From: Marinobacter pelagius | GTDB lineage: Bacteria; Pseudomonadota; Gammaproteobacteria; Pseudomonadales; Oleiphilaceae | Reading direction: 5' to 3' | DNA length: 49,171 bases | Assembly: GCF_003315345.1 (NCBI RefSeq) | Contig: NZ_QNRO01000026.1 | Location: 1 to 49,171 of the forward strand | Part shown: one piece after another, positions 1 to 8,060 of the stretch | How the letters are laid out: each line of letters opens with the position of its first letter | Numbering within the stretch: the stretch's first letter is position 1 | The notes under the pieces: generated by a model | The model's database searches: none | What the model saw: only the letters and a program-made list of their open reading frames with translations | What the model was told of the DNA's origin: nothing | Made by a program: the position numbers and the translations under genes

Positions 1-21
1 ACTCAACTACGGAGTCGATCT

Positions 22-77
22 ATCAACCATCTGAGGGTGGTATCAGATTGATGGGGTGAAGGTGCCCCATCAACCAT
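22..77. repeat. Direct repeat plus hairpin upstream of ppnP
   Basis: The 9-mer ATCAACCAT occurs at 22-30 and again at 69-77. Between them lies TTGATGGGG (48-56), which pairs perfectly with CCCCATCAA (65-73). A competing small stem pairs ATCTGA (29-34) with TCAGAT (43-48). The block ends a few bases before the ppnP-like reading frame opens, so it may be a leader structure or the edge of a rearrangement. Only the sequence symmetry is certain; no function is assigned. Confidence 0.5.
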
Positions 78-80
78 TAA

Positions 81-368
81 ATCCGTATACCCAAAGTAAA
101 CGAGTATTTCGACGGCAAAGCCAAGTCCATTGCCTTCCAGACGGCCACCCTGCCGGCGACGGTAGGCGTGATCAGCCCCGGTGAGTACGAGTTCGGTACC
201 ACCAAAAAGGAAACCATGACGGTCATCAGCGGCGCGCTGACCGTGCTGCTCCCCGGCATGGAAGAGTGGATGACCTACGGCGCGGGCGAGAGCTTTGACG
301 TTGCCGGCCAGGCCAGCTTCAAGGCGAAAGCCGATATCGACACCGCCTATCTTTGCACCTATCAGTAA
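81..368 (+). pseudogene. ppnP: PpnP-like pyrimidine/purine nucleoside phosphorylase, no start codon visible
   Basis: The open stretch encodes 95 residues. From N-E-Y-F-D-G through E-Y-E-F-G-T, M-T-V-I-S-G-A-L-T-V-L-L-P-G and the terminal Y-L-C-T-Y it matches PpnP (formerly YaiE/DUF1255). That is a single-domain cupin of about 94 residues that cleaves nucleosides phosphorolytically. An in-frame TAA lies at 78-80, and no ATG, GTG or TTG occurs between it and the conserved N-E-Y-F at 99-110. The first usable start, GTG at 168, would remove the first strands of the cupin. So the gene has lost its start, uses a rare ATA or ATC start, or carries a sequence error. The rest of the frame is intact, which argues for recent loss or an artefact. 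Family assignment is firm; the broken status is an inference. Confidence 0.7.
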
Positions 369-381
369 CACCCAGATTCGC

Positions 382-431
382 AGAGCGTACCCGTTGCACC
401 AAAATTGACGCGTACGTTCTGCAATTTTTTC
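382..431 (+). terminator. Possible terminator after ppnP
   Basis: AGAGCGTAC (382-390) pairs with GTACGTTCT (412-420) with one G-U pair and a long loop. GCAATTTTTT follows at once. The position, just after the ppnP stop, fits a Rho-independent terminator, although the loop of 21 bases is longer than usual. Confidence 0.45.
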
Positions 432-521
432 ACTTCCAGCGGTTCCTGTTTTTCCCAAACTGTGTCAGATTTATCTTTCTCATCGTAATAACAAGCACAA
501 GCAGAGAAAGAGGAACACAAG

Positions 522-2165
522 ATGGCACAGACCCGAATCCTGTCTCCGGCCAAGAACGCCTATCAGTACCCGCTGCTTATCAAACAGCTCCTGCTCTCGG
601 GTCCCCGTTATAACCCGGACCAGGAAATCCATTACGCCAACCGCAGCAAGTACACCTACACCACTCTGGTGGAGCGCATTCACCGGCTGGCCAATGCCCT
701 GACCGACGCCGGCGTGAAGCCCGGTGACACCGTGGCGGTCATGGACTGGGATACTCCCCGTTACCTTGAGTGTTTCTTTGCCATCCCGATGATTGGCGCC
801 GTCCTGCACACCATCAACGTGCGCCTCTCCCCGGAACAGATCGTCTACACCATGAACCACGCCGAGGACGACGTGGTGCTGGTACACGACGACTTCCTGC
901 CGATTCTCGAGGGCGTGAAGGGCGAGATCGAAACAGTCAAGACCTACATCCAGCTGACCGACTCAGACTCTGCCGCCGACACCAGCCTGGACACCGCCGG
1001 TGAATACGAGGCTCTGCTGAGCCAGGCGGGAACCGAGTTCGATTTCCCGGATTTCGACGAGAACAGCGTTGCCACTACTTTCTACACCACCGGCACTACC
1101 GGCAACCCGAAGGGTGTTTATTTCAGCCATCGGCAGCTGGTTCTGCATACCCTGGCAATGACCGGTTCCCTGGCCGCCTACGATGAGATGCCGTTGCTGC
1201 GTTCCAGCTCTGTGTACATGCCGGTCACTCCCATGTTCCACGTGCATGCCTGGGGTGTGCCCTATGCCGCCACCATGATGGGTATCAAGCAGGTTTATCC
1301 GGGTCGCTATGAGCCGGAACTGCTGGTAGACCTGCTCAAGGAGCACAAGGTCACCTTCTCCCACTGTGTGCCCACCATCATGCAGATGATGATGGCCACC
1401 GAATCCATCAAGACCGCGGATCTGAGCAACTGGCATGTGCTGATCGGCGGCAGCGCCCTGACCAAGGGCCTGTGCGATGCCGGCGCCAAGCTCGGCATCC
1501 GCATGTACACCGGTTACGGCATGTCCGAGACCTGCCCGCTGTTGAGCGCGACGCACCTCAAGCCGGAAGACCTGGAGCTGCCGCTGGAGCAGCAGACTGC
1601 CAAGCGGGTCAAGACCGGTATCGCCGTGCCCATGGTGGAGATCGAGATCGTCGATCCGTCCGGCAAGCCGGTTCCCCACGATGGCGAAGCCAAGGGCGAG
1701 GTGGTTACCCGTGCGCCCTGGCTGACCCAGAGCTATTTCAAGGAACCGGAGAAAGGCGAGGAACTCTGGCAAGGGGGCTGGCTGCACACCGGTGACGTCG
1801 CCAGCATGGAGCCGGACAACACCCTGACCATCAAGGACCGCATCAAGGATGTGATCAAGACCGGTGGCGAATGGCTGTCCTCCCTGGACCTGGAAAACCT
1901 GATCAGCCAGCACCCGGCCGTCGCCGGCGCCGCTGTGGTCGGTGTGCCCGACGAGAAATGGGGCGAGCGTCCCTATGCGCTGGTCACCCTCAAGCCGGGT
2001 GAAAGCGCCAACCAGGAGGATATCCAGAAGCACCTGCAGCAGTTTGTCGACAGTGGCGACATCAACAAATGGGCCATTCCCGGGCAGATGGACTTTGTGG
2101 ATGACATTCCCAAGACCAGTGTTGGCAAGATCAACAAGAAGCTGATCAGGGATCAGTTGAAGTAA
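522..2165 (+). CDS. AlkK-like medium/long-chain fatty acyl-CoA synthetase
   Basis: This 547-residue ANL-superfamily enzyme would activate a fatty acid with ATP and CoA, giving acyl-CoA, AMP and pyrophosphate. The AMP-binding P-loop YTTGTTGNPKG is at residues 188-198. It is followed by the Y-G-M-S-E-T motif, the hinge W-L-H-T-G-D and K-D-R-I-K-D, and the C-terminal P-K-T-S-V-G-K-I-N-K-K, whose last lysines include the adenylation lysine. Overall sequence resembles AlkK and related medium-chain ligases more than FadD. The start is supported by GAGGA seven bases upstream. It stands alone on the plus strand and ends in a twin-hairpin repeat shared with the convergent PhoX-like gene. The leader is A-rich (AATAACAAGCACAAG). 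The chain length of the substrate cannot be read from sequence. Confidence 0.88.
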   Translation: MAQTRILSPAKNAYQYPLLIKQLLLSGPRYNPDQEIHYANRSKYTYTTLVERIHRLANALTDAGVKPGDTVAVMDWDTPRYLECFFAIPMIGAVLHTINVRLSPEQIVYTMNHAEDDVVLVHDDFLPILEGVKGEIETVKTYIQLTDSDSAADTSLDTAGEYEALLSQAGTEFDFPDFDENSVATTFYTTGTTGNPKGVYFSHRQLVLHTLAMTGSLAAYDEMPLLRSSSVYMPVTPMFHVHAWGVPYAATMMGIKQVYPGRYEPELLVDLLKEHKVTFSHCVPTIMQMMMATESIKTADLSNWHVLIGGSALTKGLCDAGAKLGIRMYTGYGMSETCPLLSATHLKPEDLELPLEQQTAKRVKTGIAVPMVEIEIVDPSGKPVPHDGEAKGEVVTRAPWLTQSYFKEPEKGEELWQGGWLHTGDVASMEPDNTLTIKDRIKDVIKTGGEWLSSLDLENLISQHPAVAGAAVVGVPDEKWGERPYALVTLKPGESANQEDIQKHLQQFVDSGDINKWAIPGQMDFVDDIPKTSVGKINKKLIRDQLK

Positions 2166-2187
2166 CTGCGGGGATAAACGTGAACTC

Positions 2188-2261
2188 GGGGTCAGATGAA
2201 GGTTTTCATCAGACCCCTGGGGATTGTAATTGGGGTCTGAAGAACGCTTTCTTCTGACCCC
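2188..2261. repeat. Twin 30-bp hairpin repeat, copy 1
   Basis: Two 30-bp palindromic units lie at 2188-2217 and 2232-2261, each bounded by GGGGTC and GACCCC and separated by 14 bp. The first has a TCAGATGAA arm, the second TCTGAAGAA. The right end continues into CCCCGTTTTCA, whose TCA is the stop codon of the minus-strand PhoX-like gene. The element sits between convergent genes and may act as a bidirectional terminator. It resembles REP/BIME sequences. Two further copies lie in this window. Confidence 0.85.
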
Positions 2262-2269
2262 GTTTTCAC

Positions 2270-3700
2270 TCACCCCCCCTCAGGCAGGATCAGCTCATAA
2301 ACCATCCCGAGGCCATTGGTAAACCCACCAAAACCATCCCTGCCCCCACGATCCGACGTAAAGTACATCCTCCGCCCGTCCGGCGAGAACGCAATGCCGG
2401 CAATCTCGGAGGCATCCTGCCCGACAATCTGGAGTAATGGCTTCAGGGTGCGGTCCGGCAGAATCACCACCACCTGCATATCACCGCCGTCTTCCGCTAC
2501 CAGAATATCCCCCTGATCGGTCACAAACAGGTTGTCCACACCGGAGAGAATGTCATTCGGAGCCACGGCGGTGACGCGGTCATAGATAACCTCGATGGTC
2601 TGGGCCAGGGTGTCCACTGCCCAGATCCGGTCGTCGCCCTTGGTGGCAAAGTAGACGATACCGTTGAAGAACCAGACACCCTCGCCGCCGTCAAAAACAG
2701 TTGATTCCGGCAACCGGTTTTCATGCTGGGGCTCATGGGGGTTCTGAACATCCAGCCATTGGATCGGCTGGGGCGAATCCAGCGCCGCCTCGACGCCATC
2801 GCCGCCTACAACCAGAACCTGCAACCGGCCGGACTGCAACGCAGCCCGGTCACTGCCCTCGGGCCAGTCGGAGGGATCAGGAACCCACCGGTAGAAACGT
2901 CCATCCGGCATATCCTCGGTCAGGTACAGCAGGCGTTCGCCCGGATCGATGGCGATGGCCTCATGGGAGAAAAAGCCAAGGGTTGGCCTGGCCAATCCTT
3001 CGCCGGACTGGTAGGGGTCGCACTCCCAGACCTGGCCGTTGGGGAATTCCTCGCAGGACAGCCAGGTTTTCCAGGGTGTCACACAGCCAGCACAGTTGAA
3101 CGTGGTACCGCTGAGAATGGTGTAGGAGTCAACAATGGTGCCATCAGGATCAAACACCAGTGTCCCCACCTGGGCCAGTCCCGGCGTGAACTCCTCGACG
3201 ATATTGGTCAGCCCGGCCAGTTCCGGATAGGTAAACCCGATGCTGCCAACGCCGGGAACCTCACTGTTACTGATGTAGATCCAGCCTCCGTTGTCCCTGG
3301 GCACCACACCGGCGCCATCCGGAAAAATATGCCAGGGGCGGTTACCGATACCACCGGTCTGGGGGCCACTGACCGCCATGCCCTGTGGCTGAGGCAGCTC
3401 CCCATTGATCGCAACAACGCGGGTGACAAAGCCCTCCGGGGTACGGACCCCGTGAACGTCCGGGGCGCGCAACGGCCCGATATCCGCGAACCGGCCCACC
3501 AGCTTTTCCACCGTTTCAGGGAGGTCGCCGGTCTCGGGCGTGTCATCGGCTACAACTGGAGGAATGGCACTACCGGAGCCTGATCCGCCGCAGCCGGTCA
3601 GCCAGGTGGCGGAGCCCACCGCACCGGCGGTAAAGAACAGGGTCCGCAGAACATCGCGTCGTTTCCAGCGGTTTCCCTCCGGGATCAGTGATTGTGTCAT
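2270..3700 (-). CDS. PhoX-like (DUF839) Tat-exported lipoprotein
   Basis: This 476-residue protein starts with a twin-arginine type leader (K-R-R-D-V-L-R, residues about 13-19), then a hydrophobic stretch ending in the lipobox L-T-G-C, so it is probably folded in the cytoplasm, exported by Tat and lipid-anchored. The mature part is a DUF839/PhoX-type beta-propeller with repeated F-S-P-D-G and L-Y-L-T-E-D segments. The family includes calcium/iron alkaline phosphatase PhoX, but many members are uncharacterised, and I did not confirm the PhoX active-site residues. The start is set by AAGGAGG seven bases upstream. It lies 12 bp downstream of phoD, whose stop overlaps this ribosome binding region, so the two are almost certainly co-transcribed. 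A role in phosphoester hydrolysis outside the inner membrane is likely but not proved. Confidence 0.8.
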   Translation of the reverse strand: MTQSLIPEGNRWKRRDVLRTLFFTAGAVGSATWLTGCGGSGSGSAIPPVVADDTPETGDLPETVEKLVGRFADIGPLRAPDVHGVRTPEGFVTRVVAINGELPQPQGMAVSGPQTGGIGNRPWHIFPDGAGVVPRDNGGWIYISNSEVPGVGSIGFTYPELAGLTNIVEEFTPGLAQVGTLVFDPDGTIVDSYTILSGTTFNCAGCVTPWKTWLSCEEFPNGQVWECDPYQSGEGLARPTLGFFSHEAIAIDPGERLLYLTEDMPDGRFYRWVPDPSDWPEGSDRAALQSGRLQVLVVGGDGVEAALDSPQPIQWLDVQNPHEPQHENRLPESTVFDGGEGVWFFNGIVYFATKGDDRIWAVDTLAQTIEVIYDRVTAVAPNDILSGVDNLFVTDQGDILVAEDGGDMQVVVILPDRTLKPLLQIVGQDASEIAGIAFSPDGRRMYFTSDRGGRDGFGGFTNGLGMVYELILPEGG

Positions 3701-3712
3701 CGATTGGCCTCC

Positions 3713-5443
3713 TTAACTCACAACCTGGCGCACTGGCGGATGAAACAGCGCGGTACGAACCGCCCGGGGCTCGGATCTCGCCCGATCCTCGTAGATCCGG
3801 CTATTGCCGCTATCGACACCGACCACCTTGGTCATCTCGGGATTGATCGTTCCAAGGCTGTCGACGCTTGAAATGCTTTGCACGTAAAGGAATTCCGCCT
3901 GGGTACGCGCCATGGTCACATCGACAAGAATGAAACCCGGAGACTTGAGTTCGACATACTTCATATGCGGGTTGGCCAGCTGAACCGCGGCCTCCGCGAC
4001 TCCGGCTATTTCCTCAGGGAACCCCGGAGAGGTGACTGACGGCGTCACGAACTCTGCCGCCAGGGGCGCGGTCAGACTGTTCTCCAACAGGTTGCCGGAG
4101 TCCGCGTAGACCTCGTTGGCCCAGGAGGTATGGATATCACCGGTAAAGATCACCGTGTTGCCGATACTCTCTCCGGCCAGGGTCTGGAGAATATTCTCCC
4201 GGTCCGCCACATACCCGTCCCACTGGTCCATGTTCAGGGACAGCAGCTGACCGTTGAAGGCGGAGGTATCTTCCATGCCCAGAGTACGGGCTGCGTCCAG
4301 GGTGCGGACAATGTTCAGCTCGGCAAACATCACCTGCTGACCGATCATCCGCCAGGTGGCGGTGGAATCGGACAGCCCCCGGGTGAGCCAGCTCATCTGC
4401 TCTTCGCTCATGATCCGTCGTTGATCATCAAAACGGCCCGGATCCGCCGGCGATGAAACCTGCATATCCCGACCCTCGAGACGGGTGTCGAGCATGAACA
4501 GGTCGATCAGTTTGCCGAACTGGAATTTCCGCCAGACCCGTCCGCGTTCGGTACCGATTTCCCGTATGGGTAGCCATTCGAAATAGGCCTGTATTGCCGC
4601 TGCCCGGCGCTCACTCCAGCCACCCTCGGTAGCCTCGTCGTGGTTCTCTGCACCGTCACGGTAACTGTCATTGGCCGACTCGTGGTCATCCCAGATACAG
4701 ATCATGGGAAACTGCTGATGCACCGCCTGGAGGTTGGCATCGGTCTTGTACTGGGCATGACGCTGACGGTAATCGGACAGCTCGATGATTTCATGGGCAG
4801 GCAGTGGATCCCGCCCCGGGAAATCACCGTACTCACCTGGACCGTATTCGTAGATGTAATCACCGAGATGCAGGATGAAATCCAGATCCGCCTGTTCGCT
4901 GACCGCCTTATACACGGAGAACAGGCCGTAGGCGTGGTTTGAGCAGGACACCACGGCAAACCGGGCACGCTCCGCCGGCATCCTGGTGTCCGGGAAGGTC
5001 CTGGTGCGTCCGACCACCGATTTCGCGCTGCCCACGGAGAACTGGTAGTAGTACCAGGTATCCGGCCGGAGACCGGTCACATCCACCTTGACGCAGAAAT
5101 CCAGGTCCGGACCGGTGGAGGTATTGATCTGGCCAACCGGCTCCCGCATGTCCCGGTCCCGGGCAACGGTCACCCGCACCGGCACATTTTCGACGTCCCG
5201 GGCCAAGGCATCGGTGGGCGTGACACGGGTCCAGAGAATGACGCGATCCGGGAGAGGATCTCCCGAGGCAACGCCATGGTTGAAAGCCACCCGGGGAACC
5301 ATGGCGGAATCACCGCTAACCACTCCGGGATCAGAGTCACCGGTTGAGGGCGAGGAATTTGAGCCGCTGCCGCCACAGGCAGTCAGCGCAGTGAAAGACG
5401 TAGCAGCGAGCCCTTTGACGACCGCACGACGTTGCCTGTCCAT
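3713..5443 (-). CDS. phoD: PhoD-family alkaline phosphatase/phosphodiesterase
   Basis: A 576-residue PhoD-family metallophosphatase. The N-terminus has a Tat motif (R-Q-R-R-A-V-V-K-G) and a lipobox (L-T-A-C), followed by a Gly/Ser-rich linker. The family N-domain motif HGVASGDPLPDRVILWTRV is at about residues 55-73. The metallophosphoesterase core shows H-L-G-D-Y-I-Y-E, W-D-D-H-E-S-A-N-D-S and T-G-D-I-H-T-S-W, which carry the metal ligands. PhoD enzymes cleave phosphomonoesters and diesters in the periplasm and usually need iron and calcium. The start has GGAG six bases upstream. It is the first gene of a two-gene unit with the PhoX-like protein. I saw no clear Pho box upstream, and the upstream region holds a repeat instead. 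Confidence 0.9.
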   Translation of the reverse strand: MDRQRRAVVKGLAATSFTALTACGGSGSNSSPSTGDSDPGVVSGDSAMVPRVAFNHGVASGDPLPDRVILWTRVTPTDALARDVENVPVRVTVARDRDMREPVGQINTSTGPDLDFCVKVDVTGLRPDTWYYYQFSVGSAKSVVGRTRTFPDTRMPAERARFAVVSCSNHAYGLFSVYKAVSEQADLDFILHLGDYIYEYGPGEYGDFPGRDPLPAHEIIELSDYRQRHAQYKTDANLQAVHQQFPMICIWDDHESANDSYRDGAENHDEATEGGWSERRAAAIQAYFEWLPIREIGTERGRVWRKFQFGKLIDLFMLDTRLEGRDMQVSSPADPGRFDDQRRIMSEEQMSWLTRGLSDSTATWRMIGQQVMFAELNIVRTLDAARTLGMEDTSAFNGQLLSLNMDQWDGYVADRENILQTLAGESIGNTVIFTGDIHTSWANEVYADSGNLLENSLTAPLAAEFVTPSVTSPGFPEEIAGVAEAAVQLANPHMKYVELKSPGFILVDVTMARTQAEFLYVQSISSVDSLGTINPEMTKVVGVDSGNSRIYEDRARSEPRAVRTALFHPPVRQVVS

Positions 5444-5586
5444 TCTGCTCTCCGTTGTTGTTTGCCCGGACCGGAAACAGACCGGCCGGATGTTGTGAGG
5501 AGTTCACAGATTGGGAGGAGTTTATTGCCAGTTGGTGACAGTTGCCCGGCATTTCGGGCCATTAAGGCAGAGATAGGGTCTAAGTT

Positions 5587-5675
5587 GGGGTCAGATGAAG
5601 GTTTTCATCAGACCCCTGGGGAAGGCGGAAGCTCTGGGCGAGATTGGGGTCTGAAGAACGCTTTCTTCTGACCCC
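5587..5675. repeat. Twin 30-bp hairpin repeat, copy 2
   Basis: Two 30-bp palindromic units occupy 5587-5616 and 5646-5675, with a 29-bp spacer. Both units are identical in sequence to those of copy 1, although the spacer is longer. The right end again runs into CCCCGTTTTCA, and this TCA is the dadA stop codon. The element lies between the 3' end of dadA and the promoter side of phoD, so it could terminate dadA transcription. Confidence 0.85.
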
Positions 5676-5679
5676 GTTT

Positions 5680-6933
5680 TCACATCCCCGCGAAGGTGAA
5701 ATCCACTTCGGGCTTTTTGCCCCCAACGATATCCGCCAGAGCCGCGGCCGAGCCGCAGGAGTGGGTCCAGCCCAAGGTGCCGTGGCCGGTATTGAGGTAC
5801 AGGTTGGCGAAGTGGCTCTTGCCGATATAGGGCACGTTGGAAGGCGTGGCCGGGCGCAGGCCGGTCCAGAATTCGGCGCGGTCCCAGTCGCCCGCCTCCG
5901 GCATGATTTCAGCGGTGCGCCGGACGATGGCGCGGCAGCGGGTAAGATTCAGCTTGCGGCTGTAGCCACTGAGCTCGGCGGTACCGGCAACCCGGAGCCT
6001 GTCGCCAAGACGGGAGTAGACCAGCTTGTACTCGTCGTCGGTCAGACTGACCTTGAACGCCGCTTCCTCGTTCTTGACCGGCACCGTGATGGAATAGCCC
6101 TTGGCCGGGTAGATATTCAGGGTAATGCCCAATTGCTGCGCCAGGATGGCGCTGTAGCTTCCCAGGCATAATACATAGCTGTCGGCCCGCAGGGTTTCGT
6201 GGTGCCCTTCCCTCAGGGTCTGGACACCCAGAATCCGGTCACCGGCCTGGTCAAAACCGAGAATATCGGTGCCATAGCGGAACTCGACGCCGGCCTCTTC
6301 GCAACGTTTGGCCAACGCCTGGGTGAATTTCCGCGCGTCTCCGGACTCGTCCTCCGAAGTATAGGTCGCACCGGCAATACGATCCTTGATCGGCGCCAGC
6401 GCCGGCTCCAGTTCCACCGCCCGGTTGGCATCGATGATCTGACGATCACAGCCCAGATCCTGCATGATGCGGGTGGGCTCCAGGGCGCCATCGAACTCCT
6501 CAGGGTTGGTGTAAAAGTGGAGGATGCCTTTTTCCAGCTGGTCGTAGTCCAGGCCCAGCTCCGCCCGCAAGGTCTGGAGCTGACTGCGGCTGTAAGTACC
6601 CAGGTTGACCATCTGGCGGATGTTATGGGCCGCTTTGGCGGAAGTACACTCAGCCAGGAAAGCCAGCGCCCACCGCCACTGGGCGGGATCCAGGCGGGGC
6701 CGGAACAGTAACGGTGCATCCGACTGGAACAGCCACTTCAGGACCTTCAGCGGTGCGGACGGATTGGCCCAGGGTTCGGCATGGGAAACTGAAATCTGGC
6801 CGCCATTGGCGTAACTGGTTTCCAGGCCGGCGCCACTCTGCCGGTCCACCACCGTGACCTGATGTCCCTGCTTTTGCAGAAACCAGGCGGTGGTTGTGCC
6901 TATTACACCTGCGCCCAGAACCAGTATATGCAT
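5680..6933 (-). CDS. dadA: D-amino-acid dehydrogenase small subunit DadA
   Basis: A 417-residue FAD-dependent oxidoreductase of the DAO family that oxidatively deaminates D-amino acids (D-alanine typically) and passes electrons to the respiratory chain at the inner membrane. The N-terminal dinucleotide motif is V-L-G-A-G-V-I-G with E/D later in V-V-D-R. The DadA signature S-Y-A-N-G-G-Q-I-S follows at about residue 40, and the C-terminus has G-L-R-P-A-T-P-S-N-V-P-Y-I-G and N-T-G-H-G-T-L-G-W-T. Length equals that of characterised DadA proteins. The start ATG has GGAGG five bases upstream. No alanine racemase (dadX) is adjacent, so the usual dadAX operon is not present here. The stop codon lies inside the flank of repeat copy 2. 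Confidence 0.93.
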   Translation of the reverse strand: MHILVLGAGVIGTTTAWFLQKQGHQVTVVDRQSGAGLETSYANGGQISVSHAEPWANPSAPLKVLKWLFQSDAPLLFRPRLDPAQWRWALAFLAECTSAKAAHNIRQMVNLGTYSRSQLQTLRAELGLDYDQLEKGILHFYTNPEEFDGALEPTRIMQDLGCDRQIIDANRAVELEPALAPIKDRIAGATYTSEDESGDARKFTQALAKRCEEAGVEFRYGTDILGFDQAGDRILGVQTLREGHHETLRADSYVLCLGSYSAILAQQLGITLNIYPAKGYSITVPVKNEEAAFKVSLTDDEYKLVYSRLGDRLRVAGTAELSGYSRKLNLTRCRAIVRRTAEIMPEAGDWDRAEFWTGLRPATPSNVPYIGKSHFANLYLNTGHGTLGWTHSCGSAAALADIVGGKKPEVDFTFAGM

Positions 6934-6955
6934 GCTTGCCTCCGGTCATAGAAAT

Positions 6956-6984
6956 CCCCCAGCTCCGCAGTCCGGGGCTGAGGG
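6956..6984. other. Hairpin upstream of dadA
   Basis: CCCCCAGC (6956-6963) pairs with GCTGAGGG (6977-6984), with one wobble. Read on the minus strand it lies between yciH and the dadA ribosome binding site. It is not followed by a convincing T-tract, so it is either a weak terminator for yciH or a leader hairpin of dadA. Confidence 0.3.
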
Positions 6985-7069
6985 ATCTCGTGTATTGGTC
7001 AGAAATCGGGGAAATGCTGTCTCACGGCACTATTGTAACGTGAGCCGACGCGGATTGCGTATCAGACAA

Positions 7070-7423
7070 TCATCCACCGGCTTTCTTGACGGTCCAGCCC
7101 TTCTGCTGAAGCAAGGGCACCAGCAGATCCCGTTGATCGCCCTGGATCTCCACTACGCCATCCTTGACCGTGCCACCGGTGCCGCATTTGGCTTTCAGAA
7201 CCTTGGCATAGGCCTTGAGCTCCTTGTCATCCAGTGGAATACCGGAGATCAGAGTCACGCCCTTGCCCTTGCGGCCCTTGGTTTCACGGCTGACCCGGAC
7301 AACGCCATCCCCTGCCGGCCGCTCAGACTTGCCGCAAGTGCACTGATCAACGGGGTTGCGGCATACCGGGCACATCTTGCCCTGCTCCGTGGAATAGACC
7401 AGACCGCCAGACCGATTCTTCAT
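7070..7423 (-). CDS. yciH: YciH/SUI1-family translation factor
   Basis: A 117-residue SUI1-domain protein, the bacterial relative of eukaryotic eIF1. YciH binds the 30S subunit and affects initiation-complex fidelity. The N-terminal third contains C-P-V-C-R-N-P-V-D-Q-C-T-C, a likely metal-binding knuckle seen in many bacterial homologues. The SUI1 core R-K-G-K-G-V-T-L-I-S-G and C-G-T-G-G-T-V-K-D-G-V-V-E-I-Q-G-D occupies about residues 50-97. The ATG has GGAGG four bases upstream. It follows the DUF4136 lipoprotein gene by 24 bp on the same strand and is probably co-transcribed with it. Confidence 0.9.
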   Translation of the reverse strand: MKNRSGGLVYSTEQGKMCPVCRNPVDQCTCGKSERPAGDGVVRVSRETKGRKGKGVTLISGIPLDDKELKAYAKVLKAKCGTGGTVKDGVVEIQGDQRDLLVPLLQQKGWTVKKAGG

Positions 7424-7447
7424 GGTGCCTCCGAGAGATTCCTCCGT

Positions 7448-7978
7448 TTACTCAAGGCCCGGAGGGTACTTCGAAAACATCTCGGACACCACCTCATCGA
7501 TCAGCTCACTACGGGTCTCCGGTGACTGACTCTCCCGGAGATAGCGGCGACTGGCCGCGCGCCAGACCACCTGATCTGTTTCGTTATCCACCAGCTCGAT
7601 GACCAGCTTGCCTTCCTCGATTTCACGCACGGGGGGCGGCGCCGCCAGCGCCCAACCGAAATGGCCGGTACCAAAACCGAACCCCAGGCCAACACCACTC
7701 TGTTCCAGCCGTTCTTCCTCGACAATCTGCCAGTTGACCAGAAGATCTGCCTCGGCTTCAGCCACCCTGCGCATGGCCTTGCGGTTCAGCTCCCGCTCAA
7801 CCGCCTGGCGGACCCGGTTGCCGTCCAGGGAGACAAAGGAGGAGTTGCCCGCACTCGGTGCAAAAGCCCAGCTGGAATAATTGCCGAACACCACGGCATC
7901 GTCGTAGTCAGTTACCACGTTGGCGGCGCAGCCAACCATCAACAACGCGGCGAATGCTATGGTCAGAAAACGTATCAT
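7448..7978 (-). CDS. DUF4136 lipoprotein
   Basis: A 176-residue predicted lipoprotein. A short hydrophobic leader ends in the lipobox M-V-G-C at about residues 14-17. The mature part fits DUF4136: Y-S-S-W-A-F-A-P near the N-terminus, then R-Q-A-V-E-R-E-L-N-R-K-A-M-R-R, A-D-L-L-V-N-W, a Gly/Phe-rich turn G-L-G-F-G-F-G-T-G, and L-V-I-E-L-V-D with V-V-W-R-A-A. Function of the family is unknown. The residue after the lipobox cysteine is Ala, so an outer-membrane location is expected under the +2 rule. It is upstream of yciH in the same direction. Confidence 0.82.
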   Translation of the reverse strand: MIRFLTIAFAALLMVGCAANVVTDYDDAVVFGNYSSWAFAPSAGNSSFVSLDGNRVRQAVERELNRKAMRRVAEAEADLLVNWQIVEEERLEQSGVGLGFGFGTGHFGWALAAPPPVREIEEGKLVIELVDNETDQVVWRAASRRYLRESQSPETRSELIDEVVSEMFSKYPPGLE

Positions 7979-8060
7979 GATTGACTCCTCACACGGCTGA
8001 TCCGCAAAAGATTTAGTTCAGTATACGCCTGCTACACGCACACCGATGCCGTTTCGATCC

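Noticed and set aside
963..2273. A 436-codon minus-strand open frame under the first acyl-CoA synthetase
   Set aside because: Translation is low-complexity and His/Gly/Leu-rich; no conserved motif; the plus-strand gene is secure.
6956..6984. Riboswitch before dadA
   Set aside because: Only one simple hairpin is present; no conserved riboswitch core was recognised.
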